From: Sandaracinaceae bacterium
GTDB taxonomy: Bacteria; Myxococcota_A; Polyangia; Polyangiales; Houyiibacteriaceae
Direction of reading: 5' to 3'
NCBI GenBank assembly: GCA_020633055.1
Contig: JACKEJ010000007.1
Span: 558,001 to 622,000 of the forward strand
DNA length: 64,000 nucleotides
Positions 19,331-30,957 of the stretch are shown in pieces. The first letter of the stretch is position 1. Every line of letters begins with the position of its first letter. The position numbers were made by a program, and so were the translations under genes. The notes below the pieces were generated by a model that made no database searches, was not told the origin of the DNA, and was given only the letters and a program-made list of their open reading frames with translations.

Positions 19331-20350
19331 TCACTGACCCTCCGTGGCGAGAGAGCGGATGTAGGCGACGATGGCCAGCTTGCGGTTCTCGGTGGGGGCG
19401 TAGACCGGCATGTTGGCGGTGGTGAAGCCCTGGACGATCTGCGACTGTGGCTGCAGCATCGACTGGATGATGTAGTTCTCGTCGGCCTCGCGGGTGCTGC
19501 CGTCCGTGAAGGTGCGGCTGTTGCCCCACAGGCCGCGCCAGGTGGGCGCAATGCCCTGCGAGCCGTCGGTGTTGTGGCAGCCCATGCAGCCCATCTCGCG
19601 GGACAGCAGCTGGCCCCAGCAGGCCATCGGGTCGGCCTCGTTGCGGCACTCCTCGGGCGGGCCGTCCAAGGCCGCGACGTGCTCGTCGTACGCCTCACGG
19701 GTCACGACGTGCAGGCTTGCCAACATGGAGCTGTGGTTCGTGTTCAGCGCCACGCTGTTCTCGGCCGTGATGCCTGCGGTCGCGCCGCAGTACTCGGCGC
19801 AGAAAACGGTCAGCGGCTCTTCCTCGGCGGTCGTGTGGGTCGCCTCGAACCAAAGCGTGGTGAACATGCCGGGCACAACGTCGCGCTTCACGCGGAAGGC
19901 CGGCACGAAGAAGCTGTGCAGCACGTCGGCGGAGGACATGGTCAAGCGGACGGGCTCGTTCACCGGCACCGTCAGCGAGTTGGACTCCTGCGCGCCGCTC
20001 GGCATGTGCGTGAAGTCCCACGTCCACTGCTTGCCCGTCACGTGGATCTCGAGGGAGTTCGAGGGCGCCACCGCCCCGAACACGTAGCCCTGCCAGCCCG
20101 CGTGGAAGAGGTACACCAGCAGGAACACCGGGGCGACCGTCCAAGCCACCTCGAGGACGTTGTTGTGTCCCGTGGGCTGCGCCTTCACGCCCGGCTTGCG
20201 CCGGTACTTGATGACGTAGACGACCATCGTCCCGACGATCAGCACGAACGAGATCAGGCTGACGTAGTAGATGAAGTAGAAGAGAGAGTCGACCGACGGA
20301 GCGAGGGTCGACATCTGCGGCGGTAGTTGTTCGCTCGCCTGAGGGTTCAT
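19331..20350 (-). CDS. ctaC: Cytochrome c oxidase subunit II with fused cytochrome c (caa3) and CuA-loop insertion
   Basis: A 339-residue protein with two N-terminal helices (22-46 and 66-87), a periplasmic cupredoxin domain with the CuA site and a C-terminal cytochrome c (CMGCH at 255-259, axial Met in NMPVY at 314). CuA ligands are H145, C184, E186, C188, H206 and M209. In canonical enzymes the second ligand His follows the second Cys by 4 residues; here it follows by 18, an insertion of 14 residues (roughly 190-203). The insertion is in frame and the surrounding residues are intact. Two more cysteines (C235, C244) precede the heme. The start overlaps the SCO gene stop by 4 nt. Confidence 0.95.
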   Translation of the reverse strand: MNPQASEQLPPQMSTLAPSVDSLFYFIYYVSLISFVLIVGTMVVYVIKYRRKPGVKAQPTGHNNVLEVAWTVAPVFLLVYLFHAGWQGYVFGAVAPSNSLEIHVTGKQWTWDFTHMPSGAQESNSLTVPVNEPVRLTMSSADVLHSFFVPAFRVKRDVVPGMFTTLWFEATHTTAEEEPLTVFCAEYCGATAGITAENSVALNTNHSSMLASLHVVTREAYDEHVAALDGPPEECRNEADPMACWGQLLSREMGCMGCHNTDGSQGIAPTWRGLWGNSRTFTDGSTREADENYIIQSMLQPQSQIVQGFTTANMPVYAPTENRKLAIVAYIRSLATEGQ

Positions 20351-21306
20351 GACGTTCGCACCTGGTTGGGCTGGGCGTCGAGAGGGACGCGGACGGCGGA
20401 CTTGTTCTCTTCCGCAGGCCGTGCCGACTCGGAGGGACTACGACGGCGCTCGCGCCGCCAGAAGAAGGTGAGGAAGCCACCGAGCACCAACACCGTGATC
20501 AGACCGCCGAGCTTCATGACGTTCATGGCCATCACCGTGTACGTGTTGGCGGCCGCGTCGTAGGCGTAGCAGTAGAGCAGGAAGTGCTCGGTGGTGGAGA
20601 TGGACCGCCCCTCGGACGCCTCGAGGAGCGCCAAGCGGAAGTCCGCGGGGTTGAACTCGAGCCCGTAGAGGTAGCGCGCGAAGCGCCCCTCGGGCGTCAG
20701 GAACATGATGGCCGCGGGGTGGGCGTACTGGTCCTGGTTGGCGTTGTAGAAGTAGCGGTACCCGGCGGCCTCGGTGGCGGCCGTGATGGCCTCCTGGTCA
20801 CCGACCAGGAAGTGCCAGCCGTGCTCGGCTTCGGACTTGCCCACCTCGGCGAGGCGAGCCAGCAGCTCGGCGCGCTTGTGCGCGGCCTGCTCCACGGTGT
20901 CGTCGGGGTCGATGCTGATGGTGACCGCCGTGTACTCCACCCCGGGCGTCCAGTTGGCGCGCTCGATGCCGCGCGCTGTGGCGTCGAGGACCATGGAGCA
21001 CAAGGTCGGACACGTGTGGTAGGCGAAGGTCAGCAGCACCGGCTTTCCGGCGCTGAAGTAGTCGCGCAGGTGGACTTCACGGCCGGTGTGGTCTCGAAAT
21101 GCGAGATCCAGCGGCAGGGGTTGATCCAGCTGCTCGTTGACTTGGATGCGCTCGATCCCGGGCGCCGTGCGGACGGCCTGAGCGCCGTTCTCGTTTGGCA
21201 GCCACTCCTGCGCCGCCGCGCGCCCCGTCCCCCACGCGAGCGCCAGCGCAACCATGGCGATGGCCACGGCGCGGACGGTGCTGACGATGGAGGGGGAAAG
21301 ACGCAT
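20347..21306 (-). CDS. SCO1/SenC copper chaperone, membrane anchored
   Basis: Delivers copper to the CuA site of subunit II. The 319-residue protein has a signal peptide (cleavage near ...GRAAAQ, residue 32), the copper-binding CPTLC at C99 and C103, and the partner His in YAHPAAI near residue 197 within a thioredoxin-like fold. Unlike many SCO proteins it ends with a transmembrane helix at about 262-285 (KLGGLITVLVLGGFLTFF) followed by an Arg-rich cytoplasmic tail. The 4-nt overlap with the subunit II gene supports joint expression. Confidence 0.93.
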   Translation of the reverse strand: MRLSPSIVSTVRAVAIAMVALALAWGTGRAAAQEWLPNENGAQAVRTAPGIERIQVNEQLDQPLPLDLAFRDHTGREVHLRDYFSAGKPVLLTFAYHTCPTLCSMVLDATARGIERANWTPGVEYTAVTISIDPDDTVEQAAHKRAELLARLAEVGKSEAEHGWHFLVGDQEAITAATEAAGYRYFYNANQDQYAHPAAIMFLTPEGRFARYLYGLEFNPADFRLALLEASEGRSISTTEHFLLYCYAYDAAANTYTVMAMNVMKLGGLITVLVLGGFLTFFWRRERRRSPSESARPAEENKSAVRVPLDAQPNQVRTS

Positions 21307-21328
21307 GACCGACGGTGTAGTGGTGAGC

Positions 21329-21901
21329 TCAGCGAGGGGTGGGACGGGGGCGGCGGGGGGGAGTCGCTTCGGCCTCCGCGGCGGCAGCGGCGGCCTCCGC
21401 AGCAGCAGCGGCAGCGGCGGCCTCGGCCTCGGCGCGGCGAGCGGCGCGCTCTTCGACGGCGCGCTGAGCGGAGGCAACGCCCTCGGTGTTCTCCATGGCG
21501 TTCCAGCCCTGGACGGCGTCCAGCGTGTCGTTTTGGGATGGACGCAGCGTTCCGCGTTGCCCGTTGGCGACCTGGCTCATCGCCTGCTCGATGGGCAGGC
21601 GCCCCTCGTTCAAGCGCTGACGTGCCTCGAGACGCTCGACCTCGGCCACCGTGGCGCGACGCACGCGCCCCTCGCCGCTGTAGTCGCGGGCATCTTCGGC
21701 GCTGATGGTGCGGGTGCGCCCCGACTCCTCGACCACCCAGCGAGGGTAGCTACCCTCCTCGATGGCCTGAGCCTGGCGCTCACCGATCGTGGCGTTGAAG
21801 TAGGCGTGAAACAGCGGGATCAGCCCGGCGAGCGTGAGCGCGGACGCGACGGCGACGCCGATGATGACCTTGTCGTTGGATCCGGTTGTATCGTAACCCA
21901 T
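21329..21901 (-). CDS. Single-helix membrane protein with Ala/Glu-rich tail in the act-cox operon
   Basis: Codes for 190 residues. A membrane helix (KVIIGVAVASALTLAGLIPLFHAY, about residues 11-34) precedes a periplasmic part of no recognised family. The C-terminus is a long Ala/Glu stretch (about 150-178), likely helical, closed by a Pro/Arg tail. It lies 9 bp after actF and 22 bp before the SCO gene. Small membrane proteins at this place are seen in other ACIII-caa3 operons and may help pair the two complexes; here that is inference. Confidence 0.7.
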   Translation of the reverse strand: MGYDTTGSNDKVIIGVAVASALTLAGLIPLFHAYFNATIGERQAQAIEEGSYPRWVVEESGRTRTISAEDARDYSGEGRVRRATVAEVERLEARQRLNEGRLPIEQAMSQVANGQRGTLRPSQNDTLDAVQGWNAMENTEGVASAQRAVEERAARRAEAEAAAAAAAAEAAAAAAEAEATPPRRPRPTPR

Positions 21902-21910
21902 CGCGAAGCC

Positions 21911-23308
21911 TCAGTAGGTCTGGTGGTGGTGAAGGCTGCGAGACAGCCGTGGGTCGCCCACCGGGATGAGCGGGAAGCGCGCGAAGCCCTTCAGCACGAA
22001 GGTGAAGAACACGCCGCCGCAGAACAGCAGGGCCGCGAGGTCGTACACCACGCTCGCATCCAGCTGGGCCGGCGTGTGCGCCTGCGGCACGACGAACCAG
22101 TAGAGGTCGAGCAGGTGCATCGCGAGCAACCACAAGCACATCTTGGACAGCCAGCCCAGGTTGCGCTTCTGGACGCGCGAGATGAGCAGGAAGAACGGCG
22201 CGACGAAGTGCCCGAAGATGAGCGTCAGCGTCACCCACTCGAAGCCCCCCTGCCAGCGGCGGTGGAACCAAGTGGCCTCCTCGGGGATGCCGGCGTACCA
22301 GATGAGCATCCACTGCGAGAACTGGACGTAGGTCCAGAAGCAGATGAAGCCGAACATCAGGCGGCTGAGGTCGTTGATGTGCTCGCCGTTGACCGCTCCA
22401 CCGGCCAGATTGTTCTTGTGCATGTGGATGCCGATGAGGCAGGCCACCGCCAGCATGCCGATGGCGGAGCCGCCGAAGATGATCACACCGAAGATGGTGG
22501 AGTACCACGCAGGCTCGAGGCTCATGACCCAGTCGAACGCGGCGAACGTGAGCGTCAGACCGAACACGAAGCTGCTGAGGTAGCTCATGTTCTGCATCTT
22601 CGGGGTGAGCAGCTTGTCCTTGGTCTCATCCTGACGCGTCGAGGTACGGAAGTAGAACAGGGCGATGATGCACCACGCGAGCACGTAGAAGATCGAACGC
22701 GTCGTCCACGCGTGGCCGTTCAGCCAGATGTGCTTCTTCTCGAGCGTGGCGTGGTGAAGCGCCTGCTCCTGCGGCGTGTGAGCGTGAGCCTCGTGCCCAC
22801 CATGCTCCCCCGCGGCGGCCTCGCCGTGACCCTGCGCGTGCGCCGTGCTCGCCCCGAAGGTGAGGGCGCCGTGGTGACCTGGCTCTTCGCCGCCGCCATC
22901 CGGCACGCCGTGGTTTGCGCCCGGTGATGCCGGCCGACGCCACTCGTCGTACATGTCGAACGCACCTGCACCCGAACCCGCGATGATGGGGAGGGCGAGC
23001 AGCGCGATGACCGGGGCGCCGATCATGAACAGCTCGAAGATGCGGCGGCTGGTGACACCCCAGTGCCCGGCGGTCATGTGCTGGATGAGCACCATGAACA
23101 TGGCGCCGAGCATCAGCGTGGCGACCGCGAAGAAGCCGAAGAGGTAGCTGTAGCCGAAGCGGTTGGAGTCCGCGGCGAAGCCCGCGATGCTGCCGAGCAG
23201 GCCCACGGCAGCGACGGCGGCCGAGACCTTCCACGCCGTGGTGGCGATGAAGCTGTCAGCGGGGAGACGGTAGTCTTGTTGGTTGGATTCGGTGGCCACG
23301 ACGCTCAC
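21911..23308 (-). CDS. actF: Alternative complex III quinone-binding subunit ActF (NrfD-like)
   Basis: A 465-residue membrane protein with about ten helices, homologous in layout to ActC/NrfD. Recognisable parts are MLGAMFMVLIQHMTAGHWG near residue 70 and FDWVMSLEPAWYSTIFGVIIFGG near 262, both seen in ActF proteins. The third loop is long and His/Gly-rich (EAAAGEHGGHEAHAH). It helps bind quinol at the membrane. The GTG start at 23308 overlaps the actE stop by 4 nt. Confidence 0.92.
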   Translation of the reverse strand: MSVVATESNQQDYRLPADSFIATTAWKVSAAVAAVGLLGSIAGFAADSNRFGYSYLFGFFAVATLMLGAMFMVLIQHMTAGHWGVTSRRIFELFMIGAPVIALLALPIIAGSGAGAFDMYDEWRRPASPGANHGVPDGGGEEPGHHGALTFGASTAHAQGHGEAAAGEHGGHEAHAHTPQEQALHHATLEKKHIWLNGHAWTTRSIFYVLAWCIIALFYFRTSTRQDETKDKLLTPKMQNMSYLSSFVFGLTLTFAAFDWVMSLEPAWYSTIFGVIIFGGSAIGMLAVACLIGIHMHKNNLAGGAVNGEHINDLSRLMFGFICFWTYVQFSQWMLIWYAGIPEEATWFHRRWQGGFEWVTLTLIFGHFVAPFFLLISRVQKRNLGWLSKMCLWLLAMHLLDLYWFVVPQAHTPAQLDASVVYDLAALLFCGGVFFTFVLKGFARFPLIPVGDPRLSRSLHHHQTY

Positions 23309-23925
23309 TCCGGACGGCTCGGGCGGCCCTGCTCGCTGAGCTGGAGGGCACGCACGTAGGTAACGATGGCCCAGCGGTCATCCGTGGGGATGCTCTGCGC
23401 GTACGCAGGCATGTTGCGGATACCATGGGTGATGGTGGCGAAGACCTGGCCGTCCGGGATGGTGCGGAGGCGGTCATCGTGGAAGGTGGGGGGCACCATG
23501 GAGTTGACGCCCAGCCCTGCGACGCGGTGTGCCACGGGCCCCTGAGCGTCGCCCGCCTCGCCGTGACACGGCGCGCAGTAGATGTTGTAGCGCTCCTGGC
23601 CGCGCGCCACGAAGGCGGCGCCACCGCCGTTGCGCTGCACGACCTGCCGGGGCACCTCGAGCACCCACTCGGCGTTGTCGTCGGCGCGCCCGGTCGCGAC
23701 GCCCAGGTTCGGGTCGTCCTCGCGGGACACGGTGCCGTCGACCTGGGGGCGCATGGTGCGGCCGTCCTGGAAGAACGCGCTGTGCTCCTGGGTGTCGTAG
23801 CGGGGCTGGTTGTACATGTTCCGGATGGGGACCACGGGCGCGTCCTGCGACACCTGGCCGCGGCAGCCGGTGAGGGCGGCCAGCGCCAGCACGGACGTCA
23901 GAAGCTGACGGCTCAAACCGTTCAT
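23305..23925 (-). CDS. actE: Alternative complex III monoheme cytochrome c subunit ActE
   Basis: The 206-residue lipoprotein has a signal with lipobox LTGC and one CAPCH heme site (YNIYCAPCHGEAGD) near residue 112, with a candidate axial Met in RNMPAYAQ near 174. ActE carries electrons from the complex towards the oxidase. The ATG at 23925 (MNGLSRQLLTSVL) starts exactly at the signal peptide. It follows actD by 8 bp. Confidence 0.93.
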   Translation of the reverse strand: MNGLSRQLLTSVLALAALTGCRGQVSQDAPVVPIRNMYNQPRYDTQEHSAFFQDGRTMRPQVDGTVSREDDPNLGVATGRADDNAEWVLEVPRQVVQRNGGGAAFVARGQERYNIYCAPCHGEAGDAQGPVAHRVAGLGVNSMVPPTFHDDRLRTIPDGQVFATITHGIRNMPAYAQSIPTDDRWAIVTYVRALQLSEQGRPSRPE

Positions 23926-23933
23926 GGGGAGAC

Positions 23934-24515
23934 TCACAGGACTTCCTCCTCGACGAGCTCGAGGTGGCTCGGGTGCGTCGACTCGAGCAGCGCGCGGGTC
24001 TTCGCGAGGTCGAACTTGGGGTCCGCCACCTCGATGGAGATGAAGTACTTGTCGTCGGTGGCCGCGGCGAAGCGGTCCGACTCGAAGATGGGGTGGTTGT
24101 GCATCGGCAGCTTGAGCAGGTGGAGCATGCCGAACAGCGTGCCGAAGCCCGTCAGGAGCACGGTGCACTCGAACATGATGGGCACCATCGAGGGGAACGA
24201 GCCCGGGGGCTTGCCACCGATGATGATGGGGTAGTCCCAGTTGTTCGCGTACTGGATGAGCAGCACCGCGCAGGTGAGCCCGACCAGGCCGCAGACGAAG
24301 CTGATGATGCCGATCTTGGTGGGCTTGAGGCCCATGGCGTCATCGAGGCCATGCAGCGGGTACGGCGTGTGGCAGTCCCAGCTCTTGTAGCCAGCGTCGC
24401 GCACCTTCATCGCGGCCTTGGCCACGTCGTTGGGCGTCTCGTACTCGGCGAGGTAGAGGGCGGGCCGCTTCTCGGCGACCTTCGGCTCTTTCTTGGGGGT
24501 CTCGTGGTCCGACAT
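23934..24515 (-). CDS. actD: Alternative complex III subunit ActD (DUF3341)
   Basis: A 193-residue protein of the DUF3341 family. It has a cytoplasmic N-terminal domain (LYLAEYETPNDVAKAAMKVR, then YPLHGLDDAMGL) and two membrane helices around residues 66-85 and 108-132. ActD is a structural subunit without cofactors that joins ActC and ActF in solved structures. It starts 3 bp after the actC stop. Confidence 0.93.
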   Translation of the reverse strand: MSDHETPKKEPKVAEKRPALYLAEYETPNDVAKAAMKVRDAGYKSWDCHTPYPLHGLDDAMGLKPTKIGIISFVCGLVGLTCAVLLIQYANNWDYPIIIGGKPPGSFPSMVPIMFECTVLLTGFGTLFGMLHLLKLPMHNHPIFESDRFAAATDDKYFISIEVADPKFDLAKTRALLESTHPSHLELVEEEVL

Positions 24516-24518
24516 GAC

Positions 24519-25984
24519 TCACTCCGCCGGGGCAGGCTCGGCCGACACGTGCGCGTGCGCGTGGTCGTGCTCCTCGCCGTGATGGTGGTGAAGGTTGGGG
24601 TGCGCGCCAGGGAGGGTCGCCTTGAGCTCCGCGATGGCGATCATCGGAATCCAGCGCACGAAGAGGAGGAACAGCGTGAGGAAGAGCCCGAACGTCCCGA
24701 GGTACAGGCCCACGTCGACGAACGTCGGGTGGAAGTTGCCCCAGGAGCTGGGCAGGAAGTCCTGGGTGAGCGACGTCACGATGATGACGAAGCGCTCGAA
24801 CCACATGCCGATGTTGATGAGGATGGTGGCCACGAACATGATGGGGATGCTCGTGCGGCACTTCTTGAACCAGAAGATCTGCGGCACGAGGACGTTGCAG
24901 CCGATCATGGCCCAGTAGCTCCACCACAGCGGGCCCCAGTTGCCGAGGCTGTCGAGCCGCGCGAAGCCAGCGCGGTTGTGGAGGAAGACCCACTGCTCGT
25001 AGGGGTTGCCGGAGTACCACGCGATGAAGAACTCCATGGCGTAGGCGTAGCCGACGATCATCGAGGTACCCAGCATGAACTTGTTCATGAGGTCGAGGTG
25101 CCGGATGTTCACCAGGTTGTGCATGCCGAACACCGCGCGCACGATGAGCATCATCGTCATGACGAGCGCGAAGCCCGAGAAGACGGCGCCAGCGACGAAG
25201 TACGGCGGGAAGATGGTGGTGTGCCAGCCGGGGATGACCGACGTCGCGAAGTCGAACGAAACGACCGAGTGCACGGAGAGCACGAGCGGGGTGCTGATGC
25301 CGGCGAAGATGAGGTAGGCGCGCTCGTAGTGCTGCCAGCCGCGGTGCGACCCGCGCCAGCCGAGGGCCAGGAAGCCGTAGATGCGGCGGCGCAGCATGGT
25401 CTCGGAGCGGTCACGCAGCGTGGCGAAGTCGGGGATGAGCCCGACAAACCAGAAGATGACCGAGATGGTGAGGTACGTGTTGACGGCGAACACGTCCCAC
25501 ATGAGCGGCGACTTGAAGTTGGGCCACATGTCCATCTGGTTCGGGATGGGGAACAGGTAGTAGTCGAACCAGGGACGGCCGGTGTGCAGCGCCGGGAACA
25601 TCGCGGCGCAGAGCACGGCCATGACGGTCATGGCCTCGGCGAAGCGGTTGATGCTGGTGCGCCACTTCTGTCGGAACAGGAAGAGGATGGCCGAGATGAG
25701 CGTGCCGGCGTGCCCGATACCGATCCACCACACGAAGTTGGTGATGTCCCAACCCCAGTAGGCCGGCGCGTTGTTGCCCCACACGCCGATGCCCATCGCG
25801 AGCAGGTACGCGATGACGGCGCTCATGAGGCCGAGCAACGACACGGAGGGGAGGAAGCAGATCCACCACCCGCGCGGAGCCTTCGTCTCGGTCACCCGAG
25901 CGACGGCCTCCGTGATGTCGTGGACCGTGGTGCCTTGGGGGAGGAGATAGGTCTCGCCGATCTCGACAATGGGCGTCTCGTCGC

Positions 25985-25988
<4 letters not shown>
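24519..25988 (-). CDS. actC: Alternative complex III quinone-binding subunit ActC (NrfD family)
   Basis: A 489-residue NrfD-like protein with about ten membrane helices, which forms a quinol site next to the iron-sulfur subunit. Typical phrases are GVWGNNAPAYWGWDITNFVWWIGIGHAGTL split over residues 70-100, HTGRPWFDYYLFPIPNQMDMWPN near 135-155 and SVVSFDFATSVIPGWHTTIFPPYFVAGA near 245. The C-terminal tail is His-rich (NLHHHHGEEHDHAHAH). It overlaps actB by 4 nt. Confidence 0.95.
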
Positions 25989-29232
<3,244 letters not shown>

Positions 29233-29236
<4 letters not shown>

Positions 29237-29859
29237 CGGTGGCACCCTGAGCAGTGGGTCGGGGGGTTGACCTCATCCACGTGGGCAACCCAGTTTTCGT
29301 CTGGAGCCCAGTCCATGTTGGTGATCTCCGAGCGGGGGCGGAGGTTGGGCCCGGGATCACGGTGACAGTCGAGACACCAGCCCATGCTGATGGGCTGATC
29401 GATCTGCACGACCTCCATCTGGTCGACGCGGCCGTGGCAGGACACGCAGCCGACGCCCGCGGCGAGGTGGACGCTGTGGTCGAAGAACACGTGGTCGGGC
29501 ACCTGATGCACGCGCACCCACTCCACCGACTCGCCGCTCTCGAAGCTCTCACGCACGGGCGCGAGGCGCTGAGACTCGGGGTGCACCTGCGCGTGGCAGC
29601 CCATGCAGGTCTGCGTCGGCGGCACCATGGCCTCGTGCGAGCGCTCCACGTTCGCGTGGCAGTAGCGACAGTCCATCTCCATCTCGCCAGCGTGCAAGCG
29701 GTGGCTGTACGGGACGGGCTGCTCGGGCGCGTACCCGACCTGCAGGTTGGCCGGCGAGGCGTAGTACCAAATCGCGCCCGTGAGCACGCCACCTCCGACG
29801 GTGGCTGCACCCGCGATGACGAGTGGCAAGAGATTCAGGTGTCGAGGAAAGATCTGCAT
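29233..29859 (-). CDS. actA: Alternative complex III pentaheme cytochrome c ActA
   Basis: The 208-residue protein has one N-terminal membrane helix (LPLVIAGAATVGGGVLTGAIWY) and five CxxCH heme sites at residues 64-68, 85-89, 138-142, 162-166 and 203-207, exactly the number expected for ActA. It takes electrons from ActB in the periplasm. Start is the ATG at 29859 (MQIFPRHLNLLPL). It is the first of the act genes proper; a further minus-strand gene lies 43 bp upstream. Confidence 0.96.
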
Positions 29860-29902
29860 GATGCCGTTCGGTTGTTGGCCTCCGCGTGAGCGGCGGCTCG
29901 CC

Positions 29903-30457
29903 CTAGTGAGAAGAAGGCGGCTCCTCGGACGACGTGACCGGCGGATGGGCGCCGAGCGCCATCAGCTGGTGCACTTCGTCGGCGTGGGTCGGGCAGTCTC
30001 GCGACAGGAGGGTGACCCTGACGCGAGCGGTGGAAGCGGAGCTGTGTTCGATGACGCTGCGGTGCAGGACCGCGGCGGCGTCGGCCACGAAAGGGTGGGA
30101 CTGGGCGAGGCGGAGCTCGCCGGGATCGGCGCTGTCGGCGCGAATGGCGACGAGCAGGCCCTGGTGGAACTCGAAGCGCACGGACGAGAACGGAGGCACT
30201 CCCTCGTCGCTCGACGTCGATGCGGGCGCCCACTCTACAGCAAGTTCTCCGTCGGCGTCGCCATCGGAATGAACGCGGTAGACCCCCTCGTACACGAACC
30301 CACGACGCAGCGCCGACGCGCTCATGCCGAGCCGGGCACCGTGGAACTCGCTGAGGTTGTCGGAGCGTTGCGAGGTCAGGCGTATCCAGGCCCAACCTGC
30401 GGGCACTGCCAGGGCGAGTGCCGCCGCGCCGAACCACCTCTTTTGGGAGGGGGTCAT
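29903..30457 (-). CDS. Membrane-anchored protein upstream of actA, unknown function
   Basis: Codes for 184 residues from the ATG at 30457. A hydrophobic segment (WFGAAALALAVPAGWAWI) anchors it near the N-terminus. The rest is a soluble domain with alternating strands (SVRFEFHQGLLVAIRADS, TARVRVTLLSRDC) and a Ser/Pro tail. No family is recognised. With only 43 bp to actA it is probably the first gene of the act-cox transcript. A purine-rich AGAAGG lies 10-15 nt ahead of the start. Confidence 0.6.
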   Translation of the reverse strand: MTPSQKRWFGAAALALAVPAGWAWIRLTSQRSDNLSEFHGARLGMSASALRRGFVYEGVYRVHSDGDADGELAVEWAPASTSSDEGVPPFSSVRFEFHQGLLVAIRADSADPGELRLAQSHPFVADAAAVLHRSVIEHSSASTARVRVTLLSRDCPTHADEVHQLMALGAHPPVTSSEEPPSSH

Positions 30458-30624
30458 TCGTGCGCTTACCTTCTCTTGGTCTCTGCGTTCTCGGCCTCCG
30501 CGACGACCGGAAGCCGTCGTGGGGTCGGGTGAGGGGGGTGAACCTCGGGGACTCTGTGCCGAGCTAGGGTCCATTTCCACGCGTGACAATGGGGGGTTGC
30601 GCACGGAAGGGCCAGCAGGCGGGC

Positions 30625-30655
30625 CGTATATCCCCGCTCTCACACGGTCAGTCAA
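30625..30655 (-). promoter_or_regulatory. Candidate promoter for the act-cox operon
   Basis: On the minus strand TTGACT (30655-30650) is followed after 19 bp by TATACG (30630-30625). The spacing is longer than ideal. It would give a leader of about 165 nt before the first gene. Confidence 0.3.
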
Positions 30656-30886
30656 GTAGGACCGGCGGAGAGGCCGGACCCAGTGTCCCGAGGGAGGCCT
30701 GGAATACCCCCGGATCTCCGTTGTTCGGCGGGGTTCCCGGTGGTTTCGCGACCCTCGACCTCGGTGCGATTTTTCGGCTGCTACGATCGGTCCCACGAAA
30801 ACTCCCCTGCCCAGGCTCCGGTAATGCCGATGTCGGGCCCTGCAGGCACGCCGGCATGCCCCGACGAAACGTAGTCACGCGCGATC

Positions 30887-30915
30887 TTTCGACTCGCGGT
30901 GCATGTCTGTATAGT
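30887..30915 (+). promoter_or_regulatory. Candidate promoter for the Ser/Thr kinase gene
   Basis: A good -10 box TATAGT (30910-30915) lies 17 bp after a weak -35 (TTTCGA, 30887-30892). Transcription would start near 30922, about 30 nt ahead of the kinase ATG. Confidence 0.35.
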
Positions 30916-30924
30916 CGGCCGTCC

Positions 30925-30957
30925 ATGCCACCCCACCCCGCCAGAACGCCTGGATGA
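30925..30957 (+). CDS. Possible 10-residue leader peptide coupled to the kinase start
   Basis: An ATG at 30925 opens a short frame (MPPHPARTPG) whose TGA overlaps the kinase ATG as ATGA. If transcription starts near 30922 this mini-frame would be almost leaderless. Real translation is unproven. Confidence 0.25.
   Translation: MPPHPARTPG

Larger units (their letters stand above)
30458..30953. other. Divergent control region between act-cox operon and Ser/Thr kinase gene
   Basis: About 500 bp with no convincing gene. It must hold promoters for both directions; candidates are listed separately (30625-30655 minus, 30887-30915 plus). Confidence 0.55.
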
